From positions 2,542,001-2,606,000 of the forward strand of contig NC_015740.1 of the NCBI RefSeq assembly GCF_000219605.1: a stretch of DNA of 64,000 bases, written 5' to 3'. Origin of the DNA: Stutzerimonas stutzeri (GTDB lineage: Bacteria; Pseudomonadota; Gammaproteobacteria; Pseudomonadales; Pseudomonadaceae). The notes below the pieces were generated by a model that saw nothing but the letters and a program-made list of their open reading frames with translations, did no database searches and was not told the DNA's origin. Numbering within the stretch: position 1 is the stretch's first letter; the number at the start of each line of letters is the position of its first letter. A program made the translations under genes and the position numbers. Shown in pieces: positions 46,590 through 56,491 of this stretch.

Positions 46590-47774
46590 TCAGCGCACCG
46601 CTTCGAACAACCCGGCCGCGCCCATGCCGCCGCCCACGCACATGGTCACCACGCCGTAACGCAGATTGCGGCGCTGCAGTTCGCGCACGATATGACCGGC
46701 AGTACGCGAGCCGGTCATGCCGAACGGGTGGCCGATGGAGATCGAGCCGCCGTTGACATTGTACTTCTCGTTATCGATACCCAGGGTGTCGCGGCAGTAC
46801 AGGCACTGCGAGGCGAAGGCCTCGTTGAGCTCCCACAGGTCGATATCGGCGATCTGCAGCCCTTTTGCCTTGAGCAGGCGCGGTACGGCGTAGACGGGAC
46901 CGATGCCCATCTCTTCCGGCTCACAACCTGCCACGGTGAAGCCACGGAAGAACGCACGCGGCTTGAGGCCGAGCTCGATGGCCTTGTCCAGGCTCATCAC
47001 CAGCGTCATCGAGGCGCCGTCGGACAGCTGCGACGCGTTGCCGGCGGTCACCGAACCGTCCTCGGCGAAAGCCGGCTTGAGTCCGGCGAGGCTTTCCAGG
47101 GTAGTGTCCGGACGGTTGCAGTCGTCACGGTCGACCACACCCTGATGCAGGGTGCGCTCGCCGGTGTTCTTGTCCTCGGTGAAATACTGCACGTTCATCG
47201 GCACGATTTCGTCGCTGAACAGCCCTTCGGCCTGGGCACGCGCGGTGCGCTGCTGGCTCTGCAGTGAGTAGAGGTCCTGCTGCTCGCGGGTGACGTTGTA
47301 GCGCCGCGCCACGAGCTCGGCGGTCTGGCCCATGGTGTGGTAGATGCCTGGCACGCGTTCCTGGATGATCGGGTTGAACAGGTGATCGGTGTTGCGGCTC
47401 TTGAGCGTCAGGGTGATGGACTCCACCCCGCCGGCGACGATGACGTCACTGCAGCCTGAGGCGATCTGGTTGGCCGCGACGGCGATGGCCTGCAGGCCGG
47501 ACGAACAGTAGCGGTTCAGCGTCATGCCGGAACAGGCGATGCCCAGGCGCGACAACACGGCGACGTTGCGGCCGATGTTGTAGCCCTGCGCGCCCTCGTT
47601 GGAACCGGCCCCGACGATGCAATCCTCGACCAGCGCCGGATCGACATCGTTGCGCGACAGCAGCGCATCGACGCAATGCGCCGCCATGTCGTCGGGACGG
47701 GTCATGTTGAACTTGCCGCGGAAGGACTTGGCCAGGCCAGTCCGCACGCTATCGACGATCACTACTTCACGCAT
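46590..47774 (-). CDS. Acetyl-CoA C-acyltransferase (thiolase)
   Basis: This 394-residue thiolase has the nucleophile C90 in NRYCSSGLQAI, H349 in GHPFGMTGSR and the second catalytic cysteine C379 in CVGGGMGAAG. These residues carry out thiolytic cleavage or condensation of acyl-CoA. The N-terminus MREVVIVDSVRTGLAKSFRG and the NEAFASQC segment fit the FadA/PcaF branch. No hydratase-dehydrogenase partner lies beside it, so the pathway cannot be fixed. The 279-base gap upstream (47775-48053) shows no gene and should hold its promoter. Confidence 0.93.
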   Translation of the reverse strand: MREVVIVDSVRTGLAKSFRGKFNMTRPDDMAAHCVDALLSRNDVDPALVEDCIVGAGSNEGAQGYNIGRNVAVLSRLGIACSGMTLNRYCSSGLQAIAVAANQIASGCSDVIVAGGVESITLTLKSRNTDHLFNPIIQERVPGIYHTMGQTAELVARRYNVTREQQDLYSLQSQQRTARAQAEGLFSDEIVPMNVQYFTEDKNTGERTLHQGVVDRDDCNRPDTTLESLAGLKPAFAEDGSVTAGNASQLSDGASMTLVMSLDKAIELGLKPRAFFRGFTVAGCEPEEMGIGPVYAVPRLLKAKGLQIADIDLWELNEAFASQCLYCRDTLGIDNEKYNVNGGSISIGHPFGMTGSRTAGHIVRELQRRNLRYGVVTMCVGGGMGAAGLFEAVR

Positions 47775-48053
47775 GACATACCTCGGAGACTAGGCGCGGT
47801 CGCGGAAATGTTATGGCGGCGCAGCGCGCACGGATTGTTCCACGACCGCAGGGTGGACGGTGATCCGAGCATAGTTCCGGCGTCGCGAGCATGGCGACGA
47901 CCATTCAGCAAGCATATGCACGGCCATCGCCTCACGGATCAGGCATGCCCGCGGCAGGCGTTTGAGCAATCTCGCAGGTGGGTGCAGCGTCTAGCTGGCG
48001 CCTCACTGCAGTTACAAGGCCGCTCCCTCAGGCACTTGGCGAGCCGATCCTGG

Positions 48054-49553
48054 TCAACGCCCCTTCTCGATCGCGGCCTCCAGCGCCTCGTTCAACGTCC
48101 GCAACACCTTCACCCTGGCGAAACGCTTGTCGTTCGCCTCCACCAGCGTCCAAGGCGCGATCTCCGTACTGGTGCGGTCGACCATATCAGCCACCGCGTG
48201 GCCATAATCGTCCCAGCGCTCGCGGTTGCGCCAATCCTCGTCGGTGATCTTGAAGCGCTTGAAGGCGGTATCCTCGCGCTCCTTGAAGCGCTTGAGCTGG
48301 GTCTTCTTGTCGATGCTCAGCCAGAACTTCACCAGCACGATGTCCGCATCGACGAGCTGCTCCTCGAAGTCGTTGATCTCCGTATAGGCCCGCAGCCACT
48401 CCTCCGGCGTGCAGAGACCTTCTACCCGCTCAACCAGCACGCGCCCGTACCAGGAGCGGTCGAAGATGGTGAACTTGCCGCGCTCCGGCACATTGCGCCA
48501 GAAGCGCCAGAGCCAGGGCTGCGCCCGCTCTTCGTCGGTCGGTGCGGCGATCTGCACCGTGCGATACATTCGCGGGTCCAGCGCGCCCGTGACCCGCCGG
48601 ATCGCGCTGCCCTTGCCGGCCGCATCATGTCCTTCGAACAAGGCCAGCACGCCGCGCTTGCGCAGCCTGCGGTCGCGCAGCAGCCGTGATAGCCGCGCCT
48701 GCTCCTCGGCCAGTTGCTGCTGGTAGTTGTCCTTGTCGAGCTTCTGGCTCAGGTCCAGGCTGTCCAGCAGGCTCAGGTGATCGAGGTCCACCTGCAGCGG
48801 CGCCGAATGGGGCTGGGCCACGCTCTGTCCGGGCTGTTTCGCGGCCGCCAGCGCAGCCTGCAAACCTTCCAGCAGGATGCGCCCCACGGTCAGGCTGCGA
48901 TAACGCTCGTCGGCGCCTTCGATCACGTACCAGGGCGCGAAATCGCGGCTGCTCAGCCGCAGGATCTGCTCGCCGTAGCGCACGAATTTGTCGTAGGTCT
49001 TGGACTGCTGCCAGTCCAGCGGGCTGATGCGCCAGCTGTGCAGCGGGTCGTTCTTCAACGAGTCGAGGCGTGCATTCATCTGGTCTTTCGAGAGATGGAA
49101 CCAGAACTTGAAGATCAGCATGCCTTCGTCGCAGAGCATGCGCTCCAGACGCTGCGCCCGGGCCGTGGCCAGCTTCAGCTCGGCACCCTTGATGCGGCCA
49201 TGCACGCGATCCTCGAGCATCTTGCTGTACCAGTTGCCGAAGAAGATGCCGGTATGCCCCTTCGGCGGCAGCCGCCGCCAGAAGCGCCAGGCCGGGGGGT
49301 GCGACAGCTCTTCGTCGCTGGGCACATCGAAGCTGTCGACCCGAATCAGCCGGGGGTCCATCCACTCGTTGAGCAGCTTGATGGTCTCGCCCTTGCCCGC
49401 CCCTTCGATACCGTTGATCAGGATCAGTACCGGGAACTTCGCCTGCGCCTTGAGCCGATACTGCGCCTGCAGCAACGCCTCACGCAGCTCTGGCACCGCG
49501 GCGTCGTAGGTTTCCTTGTCGATGGCGTGACCGATTTCGGCTGATTCGAACAT
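48054..49553 (-). CDS. pap: Polyphosphate:AMP phosphotransferase (two PPK2 domains)
   Basis: This 499-residue protein is a tandem of two PPK2 domains, as in Acinetobacter and P. aeruginosa Pap. The first has LILINGIEGAGKGETIKLLN (Walker A near residue 50) with HTGIFFGNWYSKMLEDRV; the second has ALFEGHDAAGKGSAIRRVTG (near residue 295) with FTIFDRSWYGRVLVERVEG. The class moves phosphate from polyphosphate to AMP to give ADP. The ATG at 49553 (MFESAEIGHAIDKETYD) is the family start; the longer frame adds ten residues. Confidence 0.95.
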   Translation of the reverse strand: MFESAEIGHAIDKETYDAAVPELREALLQAQYRLKAQAKFPVLILINGIEGAGKGETIKLLNEWMDPRLIRVDSFDVPSDEELSHPPAWRFWRRLPPKGHTGIFFGNWYSKMLEDRVHGRIKGAELKLATARAQRLERMLCDEGMLIFKFWFHLSKDQMNARLDSLKNDPLHSWRISPLDWQQSKTYDKFVRYGEQILRLSSRDFAPWYVIEGADERYRSLTVGRILLEGLQAALAAAKQPGQSVAQPHSAPLQVDLDHLSLLDSLDLSQKLDKDNYQQQLAEEQARLSRLLRDRRLRKRGVLALFEGHDAAGKGSAIRRVTGALDPRMYRTVQIAAPTDEERAQPWLWRFWRNVPERGKFTIFDRSWYGRVLVERVEGLCTPEEWLRAYTEINDFEEQLVDADIVLVKFWLSIDKKTQLKRFKEREDTAFKRFKITDEDWRNRERWDDYGHAVADMVDRTSTEIAPWTLVEANDKRFARVKVLRTLNEALEAAIEKGR

Positions 49554-49702
49554 TACTGGCTCCGTCCCGGGTGATGCACTCAACCCTAGCAGGCAGACCG
49601 CGAAAATAGCGAGCCAGAAGCAGAGCTAGATCGAACTACATTGATTCAGGTCGACGCTCGTCGCCTCATGCCACGAGCGTTTTCACAAGGGATTACGGCA
49701 CA

Positions 49703-50440
49703 ATGGCGACCATGAACGACCGCCCCCCGATCCCGCGCTGCTGCACGCCACCACTCGACCACTGGCCGCTGCCCCGGCCGCTGCCCGGCGTACAGCTGCT
49801 GAGTACGCGTTTCGACCCGACGTTGCTCGAACGCGACGATTTCCTGCGCTGGAACATTCCCGAACCCAAAGGCGTGAGCAAACGGCAGACCGAGTTTCTC
49901 GCCGGCCGCCTGTGCGCCCGCGAAGCACTGCATCGCCTGACTGGCTCGGCGTACGTGCCCACGGTCGGAGAGGACCGGGCGCCGCAATGGCCGGCCGGTA
50001 CCGTCGGCTCCATCACCCACGGTGCAGGCTGGGCCGGCGTAGTGGTGGCGCGCCAGGAACATTGGTGCGGCTTGGGCCTGGACGTCGAGCGCCTGCTCAC
50101 ATGCGAACGGGCCGACCGCCTGGCCGGTGGGATTCTCACCGGCGGCGAGCTGGAGCTCTACGCGTGCCTGAACGACAACGAGCGCGCACTATTGGTCACC
50201 CGCACCTTCTCGCTCAAGGAGAGCCTGTTTAAAGCGCTGTACCCGCTAATCAAACAGCGCTTCTATTTTCAGGATGCCGAAGTGCTGGACGTTAGCGCAG
50301 ACGGTATCGCTCGCCTGCGCCTGTTAATTGATCTATCGGAAGGCTGGCGCAACGGCGCAGAACTCGACGGCCAGTTCGCGATCTTCGATGACTACCTGCT
50401 CAGCCTGATCGCCATCCCGGCAGAGCGCCCGGCCGGCTGA
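49703..50440 (+). CDS. pcpS: 4'-phosphopantetheinyl transferase (PcpS/EntD type)
   Basis: This 245-residue protein has the Sfp/EntD motifs: GSITHGAGWAGVVVA, the magnesium site GLGLDVERLL and FSLKESLFKALYPLIKQRFY (W/F-x-x-K-E-x-x-x-K). It activates acyl-, peptidyl- and aryl-carrier proteins by adding phosphopantetheine from coenzyme A. In P. aeruginosa, PcpS is the single enzyme for fatty-acid and siderophore carriers. The ATG at 49703 and one three codons later are both possible. It is divergent from pap. Confidence 0.93.
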   Translation: MATMNDRPPIPRCCTPPLDHWPLPRPLPGVQLLSTRFDPTLLERDDFLRWNIPEPKGVSKRQTEFLAGRLCAREALHRLTGSAYVPTVGEDRAPQWPAGTVGSITHGAGWAGVVVARQEHWCGLGLDVERLLTCERADRLAGGILTGGELELYACLNDNERALLVTRTFSLKESLFKALYPLIKQRFYFQDAEVLDVSADGIARLRLLIDLSEGWRNGAELDGQFAIFDDYLLSLIAIPAERPAG

Positions 50441-50602
50441 TTGTCCTTGCCACATACCTGGCGAGCGCCGGCCGGCCCTGGTAGGGGCTCGTGCCAGCGC
50501 CTGCGACCGAACCCTCGGCGCCACAGCGGGTCAACCAGACAGCCCCAATTCACCGGCGCGCACGCCTATAATCGCGCCCTCAGAAATTGACACAGGTGCA
50601 CC

Positions 50603-51010
50603 ATGGCCAATCCATACCACGATCACAACCTGACTCTGCTGGCCCATCTGCGCGGCATCCTGCTTGCCATGGGCGAAGCCGAACAGGTCTCGGAAGAAAG
50701 CCACGCGCTGTTCCTCGAGCGCTTCGACGAGCTGATCATGAATCTGCAGAACGTACCGGAAGAGCGCCACATGGGTCAGGACCTGATCTGCCAGGTCTTC
50801 CACCGCTACCCACAGATCGCCCACCTGGTTCCGCGCGACCTGCTCTGGTTCTTCGGCGGCGACTGCCTGCACTTCATGCCCGACGAGGAAATCGCCGTCT
50901 TCCAGCAACTCGAAGAACGCCGCTATGAAGCCGAGCAGAACGACGAGCCCTTCGACTGGAATCTGGAAAAGCAGCTGCTGAGCATGCCGGACGAGGGCGC
51001 GCGGCATTGA
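50603..51010 (+). CDS. Conserved small protein (PA2817-like), unknown function
   Basis: This 135-residue acidic protein begins MANPYHDHNLTLLAHLRGIL and contains QDLICQVFHRYPQIAHLVPR and DLLWFFGGDCLHFMPDEEIA. I recall this as a family named after P. aeruginosa PA2817; it has no known activity. Helical content looks high and there is no signal or membrane segment. It stands alone between pcpS and the 3' end of the O-antigen locus. The gap to wbpM (51011-51207) has a weak 7-base-pair hairpin (51087-51112). Confidence 0.75.
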   Translation: MANPYHDHNLTLLAHLRGILLAMGEAEQVSEESHALFLERFDELIMNLQNVPEERHMGQDLICQVFHRYPQIAHLVPRDLLWFFGGDCLHFMPDEEIAVFQQLEERRYEAEQNDEPFDWNLEKQLLSMPDEGARH

Positions 51011-51207
51011 CGAGTCGGGCGTTGGCGGTAAATCTGTAAGCGCTCAGCAAACCGAGCGTCGACGTTTCCGGAGACAGTGAGCCCAAGCCCGCCTAAGGTC
51101 TCGATGGCGGGCCGGTCACCGCAAAAACAGCGCTCCGATCAGGCGTTGGCCCTCTACGGAGTTACCCGACTGGACGACCAGCAGAGCGCTATCCGGGGGC
51201 AAGCGCG

Positions 51208-53220
51208 TTATTCCAGCTCCACTCGCCGCTGCTGATAGATCCAGTCGACGATCTCCCCCTCCGGCACATAACCACTCACTACTTCGCGAAGCAGCTGCCG
51301 CACCTGCGGGTAATCATCGCTTTCCACCGCCTTGAGCAGCTTCGCCAGCCGGTCCTTGAGTACATCCCAATCGAGATGCTCCTCATTGGCGCGCATGATC
51401 ATCGGGTGCTCGGTGGCACTGACGTTGTCACCAATCAGCAGCTCCTCGTAAAGCTTTTCACCGGGTCGCAGGCCGGTGTACTCGATGGCAATGTCCCCGT
51501 GCGGACACTTCTCGGAACGCACGCTGAGACCGGATAGATGAATCAACTTCTCGGCCAACTCAGCGATCTTCACCGGCTGGCCCATATCCAGCACGAACAC
51601 GTCACCGCCCTGCCCCATCGAGCCCGCCTGAATCACCAGCTGAGCCGCTTCGGGAATGGTCATGAAATAACGGGTGATCTTCGGATGCGTCACCGTCACC
51701 GGCCCGCCCGCACGAATCTGCGCATAGAAGCGCGGTATCACCGAGCCTGACGAGCCGAGCACATTACCGAATCGCACCATGGTGAAGCGCGTCTTGTTGA
51801 CGTGATGGACCCCGGAGGCGCCGAACAGACACGGTGCCGGCTCACGGCTCAACGCCTGCAGAATCAGCTCAGCCACACGCTTGGTGCTGCCCATCACATT
51901 GGTCGGGCGAACAGCCTTGTCGGTAGAAATTAGAACGAAGTTGCTGACACCAGCCTGCACCGCTGCCTGTGCCGTGTTCAAGGTGCCGATCACGTTGTTC
52001 AGTACGCCCTCCGCCACATTGTGTTCGACCATCGGCACATGCTTGTAAGCCGCGGCGTGGTAGATCGTCTCCACCTCCCAGGTGCGCATCACGTCCAACA
52101 AACGCTCCGGGTTGCGAATCGACCCCAGGATGGGCACCAGCCGGGTTGCCAGCGACGACCGTTCGATCAACCTCTCCAGTTCAAGGTGGATGCTGTACAG
52201 ATTGAATTCGCAGTGCTCGAACAGCAGGAGCGCCTTGGGCTTGCTCGACAGGATCTGCCGGCACAACTCCGAACCGATGGAGCCACCCGCACCGGTCACC
52301 ATCACCACCTTGCCGCGGATGCATTTCTCGAACAGTGCCTGCTGCGGCGGCACAGCATCGCGCCCTAACAGGTCGGCGATATCCACTTCCTGGATATCTT
52401 CGACCTGCACCTTGCCGCTCGCTAAATCCATAAAGCCAGGCACACTGCGCACATGCAGTGGAAAACGCTCGAGCATTTCCAGAATCTCGCGCCGACGGCC
52501 CCGCGAGGCAGAAGGAATGGCCAGCAGGATTTCGGCCGCGCCGGTCTCCTCCACCATCTGAGTGATGTGCTTGGCCGAATAGACGCGCAGCCCGGCAATG
52601 GAACGGTTCTGCAGGTTCGGATCGTCGTCGATGAAGGCCACCGGTCGCATCGCCCGGCCCATGCGCAAGGCCGCCACCAGCTGATTACCCGCCGCGCCGG
52701 CACCGTAAACTGCCACCTTCGGCAACCCGGCATCCTTGCCCTTGAACTTGAACTTGATGGTCGAGTCGGGGGAAAACCAGTCACCCATGAAGTACTGGCG
52801 CATCACCAGGCGCAGGCCACCAATCAGTACCAGGCTGAGCCACCAGTAGTTGAACACCATCGAACGCGGGATGACCTTGGGCACGTCGCTCCGCCAGTAG
52901 ATCGCCAGCGACAGCGTCAGCGCCGACAGCGTGACGGCCTTGACGATGGCCATCAGCGCATCGCTGCCGAAATAGCGCATCACCGCACGGTACATGCCAA
53001 AGCGCACAAAGAAAGGGATGGAGAGAAGCGGCGCTATACCGAATATCCAAGCGTGACCACTCAATGGCTCGACAAACCCGGCCTCGCCAACCCGCACGAA
53101 AAACGCCAGCCAAAGAGCCGACCAGACCAGCACCACATCGGTCGCCACCTGAATCAGCCGCTTCTGCCGCCTCGGCAGCCGCACCAGACGGGCACGAAGT
53201 TTCTCAGCAAACCTCAACAC
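51208..53220 (-). CDS. wbpM: WbpM-type UDP-GlcNAc C6-dehydratase/C4-reductase family
   Basis: This 670-residue protein has four N-terminal membrane helices (residues about 20-140), a first Rossmann segment (VAVYGAGAAGNQLVAALRMG) and a catalytic SDR domain with NAD motif MVTGAGGSIGSELCRQIL (about residue 312). The family's TD-K pair lies in FVLISTDKAVRPTNVMG; WbpM relatives replace the usual tyrosine by methionine here (NVMGSTKR). It makes UDP-4-keto-6-deoxy-GlcNAc for O-antigen sugars. It is the last gene of the O-antigen operon, as in P. aeruginosa, and its base composition matches the host. Confidence 0.94.
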   Translation of the reverse strand: MLRFAEKLRARLVRLPRRQKRLIQVATDVVLVWSALWLAFFVRVGEAGFVEPLSGHAWIFGIAPLLSIPFFVRFGMYRAVMRYFGSDALMAIVKAVTLSALTLSLAIYWRSDVPKVIPRSMVFNYWWLSLVLIGGLRLVMRQYFMGDWFSPDSTIKFKFKGKDAGLPKVAVYGAGAAGNQLVAALRMGRAMRPVAFIDDDPNLQNRSIAGLRVYSAKHITQMVEETGAAEILLAIPSASRGRRREILEMLERFPLHVRSVPGFMDLASGKVQVEDIQEVDIADLLGRDAVPPQQALFEKCIRGKVVMVTGAGGSIGSELCRQILSSKPKALLLFEHCEFNLYSIHLELERLIERSSLATRLVPILGSIRNPERLLDVMRTWEVETIYHAAAYKHVPMVEHNVAEGVLNNVIGTLNTAQAAVQAGVSNFVLISTDKAVRPTNVMGSTKRVAELILQALSREPAPCLFGASGVHHVNKTRFTMVRFGNVLGSSGSVIPRFYAQIRAGGPVTVTHPKITRYFMTIPEAAQLVIQAGSMGQGGDVFVLDMGQPVKIAELAEKLIHLSGLSVRSEKCPHGDIAIEYTGLRPGEKLYEELLIGDNVSATEHPMIMRANEEHLDWDVLKDRLAKLLKAVESDDYPQVRQLLREVVSGYVPEGEIVDWIYQQRRVELE

Positions 53221-53316
53221 AAACCTTCCCCTTCCTTAGCGCCGAACATGCTCGAGCGGCCAACCAGGCGAGCAGCATTCTGCAGGCAACACATACACCC
53301 ACGTAGAGCGAATGAA

Positions 53317-53901
53317 TCAGCCCTTGTGCACAATCCGATCGCCGGCACCCTTACCCGCCACGGTCATGAAGATGTACTTGAAATAGTCCGCGACAGTCAG
53401 GCTCTGGATCATTTTTTGATCCGTTTCGGCCAAGAGCGCGGGCGTGGACATATCGATCTCGCTCACCTGAGCCAAGCCGGTAATTCCGGGGCGTACTGCA
53501 TACACACCCCGCCTGGCGCGCTCTGCAGTCAGCTCTTCCTGATTGAACAACCCGGGCCGAGGCCCCACCAGGCTCATCTCGCCCTTGAGCACATTCCAAA
53601 GCTGTGGCAGCTCGTCCAGCTTGGTCTTGCGCAGAAAACGGCCAAAGCGGGTAATCGACGCACTGCTCGCCAGGTGCGTGGCAACCGACGCCGTATCCAC
53701 CCGCATGGTGCGGAATTTGACCAGCGTAAACGGCTGCTGATGGCGACCGACACGCACTTGCCGAAAAATCGGGGAGCCCGTATCGAAAAGCCCGATGATC
53801 ACAAGCACCACGAGCACAGGGAAGCCAAAAACCAACCCCAGCAAAGAGAAAACAAAATCGAAAATACGGATCACGATGGTTACCTGCCGATGATCAGTCA
53901 A
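53317..53901 (-). CDS. Small monotopic sugar-1-phosphate transferase (PglC-like), O-antigen initiating enzyme
   Basis: This 194-residue protein contains one re-entrant membrane helix ([20 protein letters not shown]) and the catalytic core of the polyprenyl-phosphate phosphoglycosyl transferases: [32 protein letters not shown] (Asp-Glu dyad), PRPGLF and [11 protein letters not shown]. It lacks the N-terminal membrane bundle of WcaJ-type enzymes and thus resembles PglC and WreU. It differs from the WecA-like WbpL found in P. aeruginosa. It overlaps the epimerase gene by eight bases. Confidence 0.9.
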   Translation of the reverse strand: MTDHRQVTIVIRIFDFVFSLLGLVFGFPVLVVLVIIGLFDTGSPIFRQVRVGRHQQPFTLVKFRTMRVDTASVATHLASSASITRFGRFLRKTKLDELPQLWNVLKGEMSLVGPRPGLFNQEELTAERARRGVYAVRPGITGLAQVSEIDMSTPALLAETDQKMIQSLTVADYFKYIFMTVAGKGAGDRIVHKG

Positions 53902-54850
53902 CGGGCTCGAAGCAGCGACGCAGGCCCTCTTCGACAGTGTATGGCGGCTGCCAGTCCAATAGCTCGCACGTCTTGCTGATGTCCACTTGCAGAGAGCCTA
54001 GCAACCGCTGAGCCATTGCCTTCTTGCCAAGCAAGGTAGCACCAAACTGAAGTAGCCCTACGGGAACCGGGATCAAGCGTGCAGGCTTACCCATCGCCTT
54101 GCCCACAGAGCGCAGCAGCTCAGTGGTAGACAAGTCTTCGCCATCGCCGGCCAGGAAGACTTGATTGGCAGCGGCGGGATGGTCGATGCAGCGGATGATC
54201 AGGTCGACCAGATTGTCGATACCGACGAGAGAGCGCTTGTTGTGAATTGCCCCTAGCGGTAGAGGAACACCTTTTTCGACCCAACGCACCAAACTACCAA
54301 AGCTTCCAGGGGCGCCAGGGCCGTAGACCAAAGGAGGACGAATGATCACGACCTCCATACCTGACTCTTGCTGAATTTGCCATAATCCCTGCTCAGCTTC
54401 CCATTTAGACAAAGCATAGGGCTCAACAGGATTAGGCTGATCATCCGCGATAAATGGATGATCGTTAATATTACCATTTACGCCAATCGAGCTAATATAA
54501 ACAAAGCGCTTGACACCAGCAGCCGCAGCCTGCCTTCCCAAGTTGAGTGTTCCTCCCACATTTACCTTGCAGTATTCATCTAGCACGTCAAGCGTTTTAT
54601 CGGAAGGAATATGAGCACGACCAGCAACATGTACAATCGAATCTATGTTAACGAGAATAGATGACCAATCAGTAAATGGACTTATCTCGTCAATATATTC
54701 AGCACGGGGAAAATTACATATTAAAGACGACGAAAATCTAATACAGGGTATCACAATGAAATCATCACACCGCCCCAACTTAGTCATAAGACGGCTACCA
54801 ACGAAGCCTGTTGCACCTGTAACAAGTAGTTTGTATCGCTGCTCTATCAT
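53894..54850 (-). CDS. NAD-dependent epimerase/reductase (WbpV/WreQ-like)
   Basis: This 318-residue extended SDR protein has the NAD motif VTGATGFVGSRL (residues about 10-21), a serine in YISSIGVNG and the catalytic YALSK in NPVEPYALSKWEAEQG. Placed with WbpM and a PglC-like transferase, it probably reduces or epimerises UDP-4-keto-6-deoxy-GlcNAc, giving UDP-QuiNAc or a FucNAc-type sugar; this is inference from context. The start at 54850 (MIEQRYKLLVTGATG) is preferred over one 23 codons upstream. GC content falls sharply within this gene. Confidence 0.85.
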   Translation of the reverse strand: MIEQRYKLLVTGATGFVGSRLMTKLGRCDDFIVIPCIRFSSSLICNFPRAEYIDEISPFTDWSSILVNIDSIVHVAGRAHIPSDKTLDVLDEYCKVNVGGTLNLGRQAAAAGVKRFVYISSIGVNGNINDHPFIADDQPNPVEPYALSKWEAEQGLWQIQQESGMEVVIIRPPLVYGPGAPGSFGSLVRWVEKGVPLPLGAIHNKRSLVGIDNLVDLIIRCIDHPAAANQVFLAGDGEDLSTTELLRSVGKAMGKPARLIPVPVGLLQFGATLLGKKAMAQRLLGSLQVDISKTCELLDWQPPYTVEEGLRRCFEPVD

Positions 54851-54879
54851 ATCAACAAAAAATACTCCATAATAACAAC

Positions 54880-55638
54880 TTAACCAAATTTCCGTATAAA
54901 TGACAAAAAAGCATAGCACAGAAAATAAAAAAACGAACGCGAGAAACCGAGCCCCAAATTTTCCCGATAATTAACCCACTGCCACTTTGCCGCCTTCAAC
55001 TTATTACCAGACAAAGAGTGTTTTCTGACTAAATAATGAGCCATGGGCCCATCACTGGGCACGCATTCAGCGGACCCAACTTTCTGCAAAGCATGCATCC
55101 AAAATAGATAATCTTCGTGTCCAACCGCCATAAAGATCACACCGGGGACTTTTCTTCTGTCGTACATAGCAGTCAACAATCCGATATGATTCATAAACAG
55201 CATGTGCTTATAACCAATTTTCGGCTTGGGGTTGACAACACCTAAAAAAAGGCCATTCTCTGAAAATCTGGCGTAAGAGCAATATGTAATACTTAACGAC
55301 CTACTTATCATAAAACGAACCTGCTTTTCTAGTTTGTCAGGTTCCCAACGGTCATCGCTATCAAGAAAAGCTATGAAATAACCTACTGCATTCTGCAAGG
55401 CTATATTGCGTGAAGCTGCGACCCCAAGATTAGCAGCATTGCGAAAATACTTAATTCTAGAATCACCGCTTGCATACTGCACGGCTTGTTGTCCGCATCC
55501 GTCGGTAGAACAATCGTCCACAATCAGCAGCTCCCAGCACTCATAAGACTGCGCGAGGACAGAAGCAACAGAGAATTCAAAGTAAGGCATCGCATTATAT
55601 AGCGGCATTACAATACTTACTAAAGGCTTAGCATTCAT
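54880..55638 (-). CDS. Family 2 glycosyltransferase (O-antigen locus)
   Basis: This protein has about 252 residues from the ATG at 55638 (MNAKPLVSIVMPLYNAMPY). It has the GT2 nucleotide-binding start, LLIVDDCSTDG, and DxD-like FLDSDDRWEPDKLEKQVRF. The frame is open to an ATG at 55719 that would overlap the upstream gene by 20 bases. I prefer 55638 because GT2 proteins start just before the SIVMPLYN strand. C-terminal residues are hydrophobic (SFFYFLCYAFLSFIRKFG), suggesting membrane contact. AT-rich. Confidence 0.87.
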   Translation of the reverse strand: MNAKPLVSIVMPLYNAMPYFEFSVASVLAQSYECWELLIVDDCSTDGCGQQAVQYASGDSRIKYFRNAANLGVAASRNIALQNAVGYFIAFLDSDDRWEPDKLEKQVRFMISRSLSITYCSYARFSENGLFLGVVNPKPKIGYKHMLFMNHIGLLTAMYDRRKVPGVIFMAVGHEDYLFWMHALQKVGSAECVPSDGPMAHYLVRKHSLSGNKLKAAKWQWVNYRENLGLGFSRSFFYFLCYAFLSFIRKFG

Positions 55639-55699
55639 AAATACCGAACCCATTGACAATGGCAAAACATTAATCCCGGACAGCAACAAAATAATAACT

Positions 55700-56491
55700 T
55701 CAAAAAATCCGCTTAACATGAACTATCGAATCTACTATTCGACTGAGAATAAAAGGAATATTGTATCCTTTGAAAAACATTTTAGAGTAAGCAATAATCA
55801 GATAGGACAACCTTCTAAGCTCATCTATTCGCGAAATTTTTGACCGGCTTGCCGAACCCTGTCGTTCGCATACGTAATAACAAGCACTTGATGCTGTCTT
55901 ACGGACACCCGAGACCCTCTTACTCAACGCAGCCAAATATAAAGAATCCTCGCCAATTTTTAGCTTAGGATCAAACCTTACCCCCCCTATGATGTCTCTA
56001 TGGATCAGCTTACAAACTGGCGACGAAAAAAATTTTCTAGACTTGAAAAGCGAAACCTCAACATCATTTAGCTTAGAGAAACTTATTCCGAGATAATTAT
56101 TAGTCAAATGAGTTACCGAATCGGTAAAATTGAAAGAATTACTAACAGAAATAAAGGTCTCTGAAGACTTCATAAGCAACTGCTCAAGGTAGTCAGGGCT
56201 TACCACATCGTCATCGTCTATAAATGCAATATAATCTTCACAGGACCGCTCTAGCAAAACATTTCTCGCATTGGAGACTCCAGCCTGTTCCACATAAATA
56301 TACTCCCAGTTAAAAGTATATTTTTTCAAGATCCTAATAACAAACTCGTCATAACCGTCACTAGGACCGTTTAAAGCCAGATAAACCTTATATGACTTTT
56401 TGGGTAAAGTCTGACATTCAATCGAATCCAGACACCTTTCTAAATACCAGCCAGGTTGGTAAGTAGGTATCAACACCGATACGGATTTCAT
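55700..56491 (-). CDS. Family 2 glycosyltransferase (O-antigen locus)
   Basis: This 263-residue GT2 protein has the N-terminal SVSVLIPTYQPGWYLERCLD, VEQAGVSNARNVLLERS and the DxD region YIAFIDDDDVVSPDYLEQ. The ATG at 56491 overlaps the stop of the polymerase gene as TGATG, a classical coupling arrangement; a GTG one codon earlier is also in frame. It is AT-rich like its neighbours. Substrate unknown. Confidence 0.87.
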   Translation of the reverse strand: MKSVSVLIPTYQPGWYLERCLDSIECQTLPKKSYKVYLALNGPSDGYDEFVIRILKKYTFNWEYIYVEQAGVSNARNVLLERSCEDYIAFIDDDDVVSPDYLEQLLMKSSETFISVSNSFNFTDSVTHLTNNYLGISFSKLNDVEVSLFKSRKFFSSPVCKLIHRDIIGGVRFDPKLKIGEDSLYLAALSKRVSGVRKTASSACYYVCERQGSASRSKISRIDELRRLSYLIIAYSKMFFKGYNIPFILSRIVDSIVHVKRIF

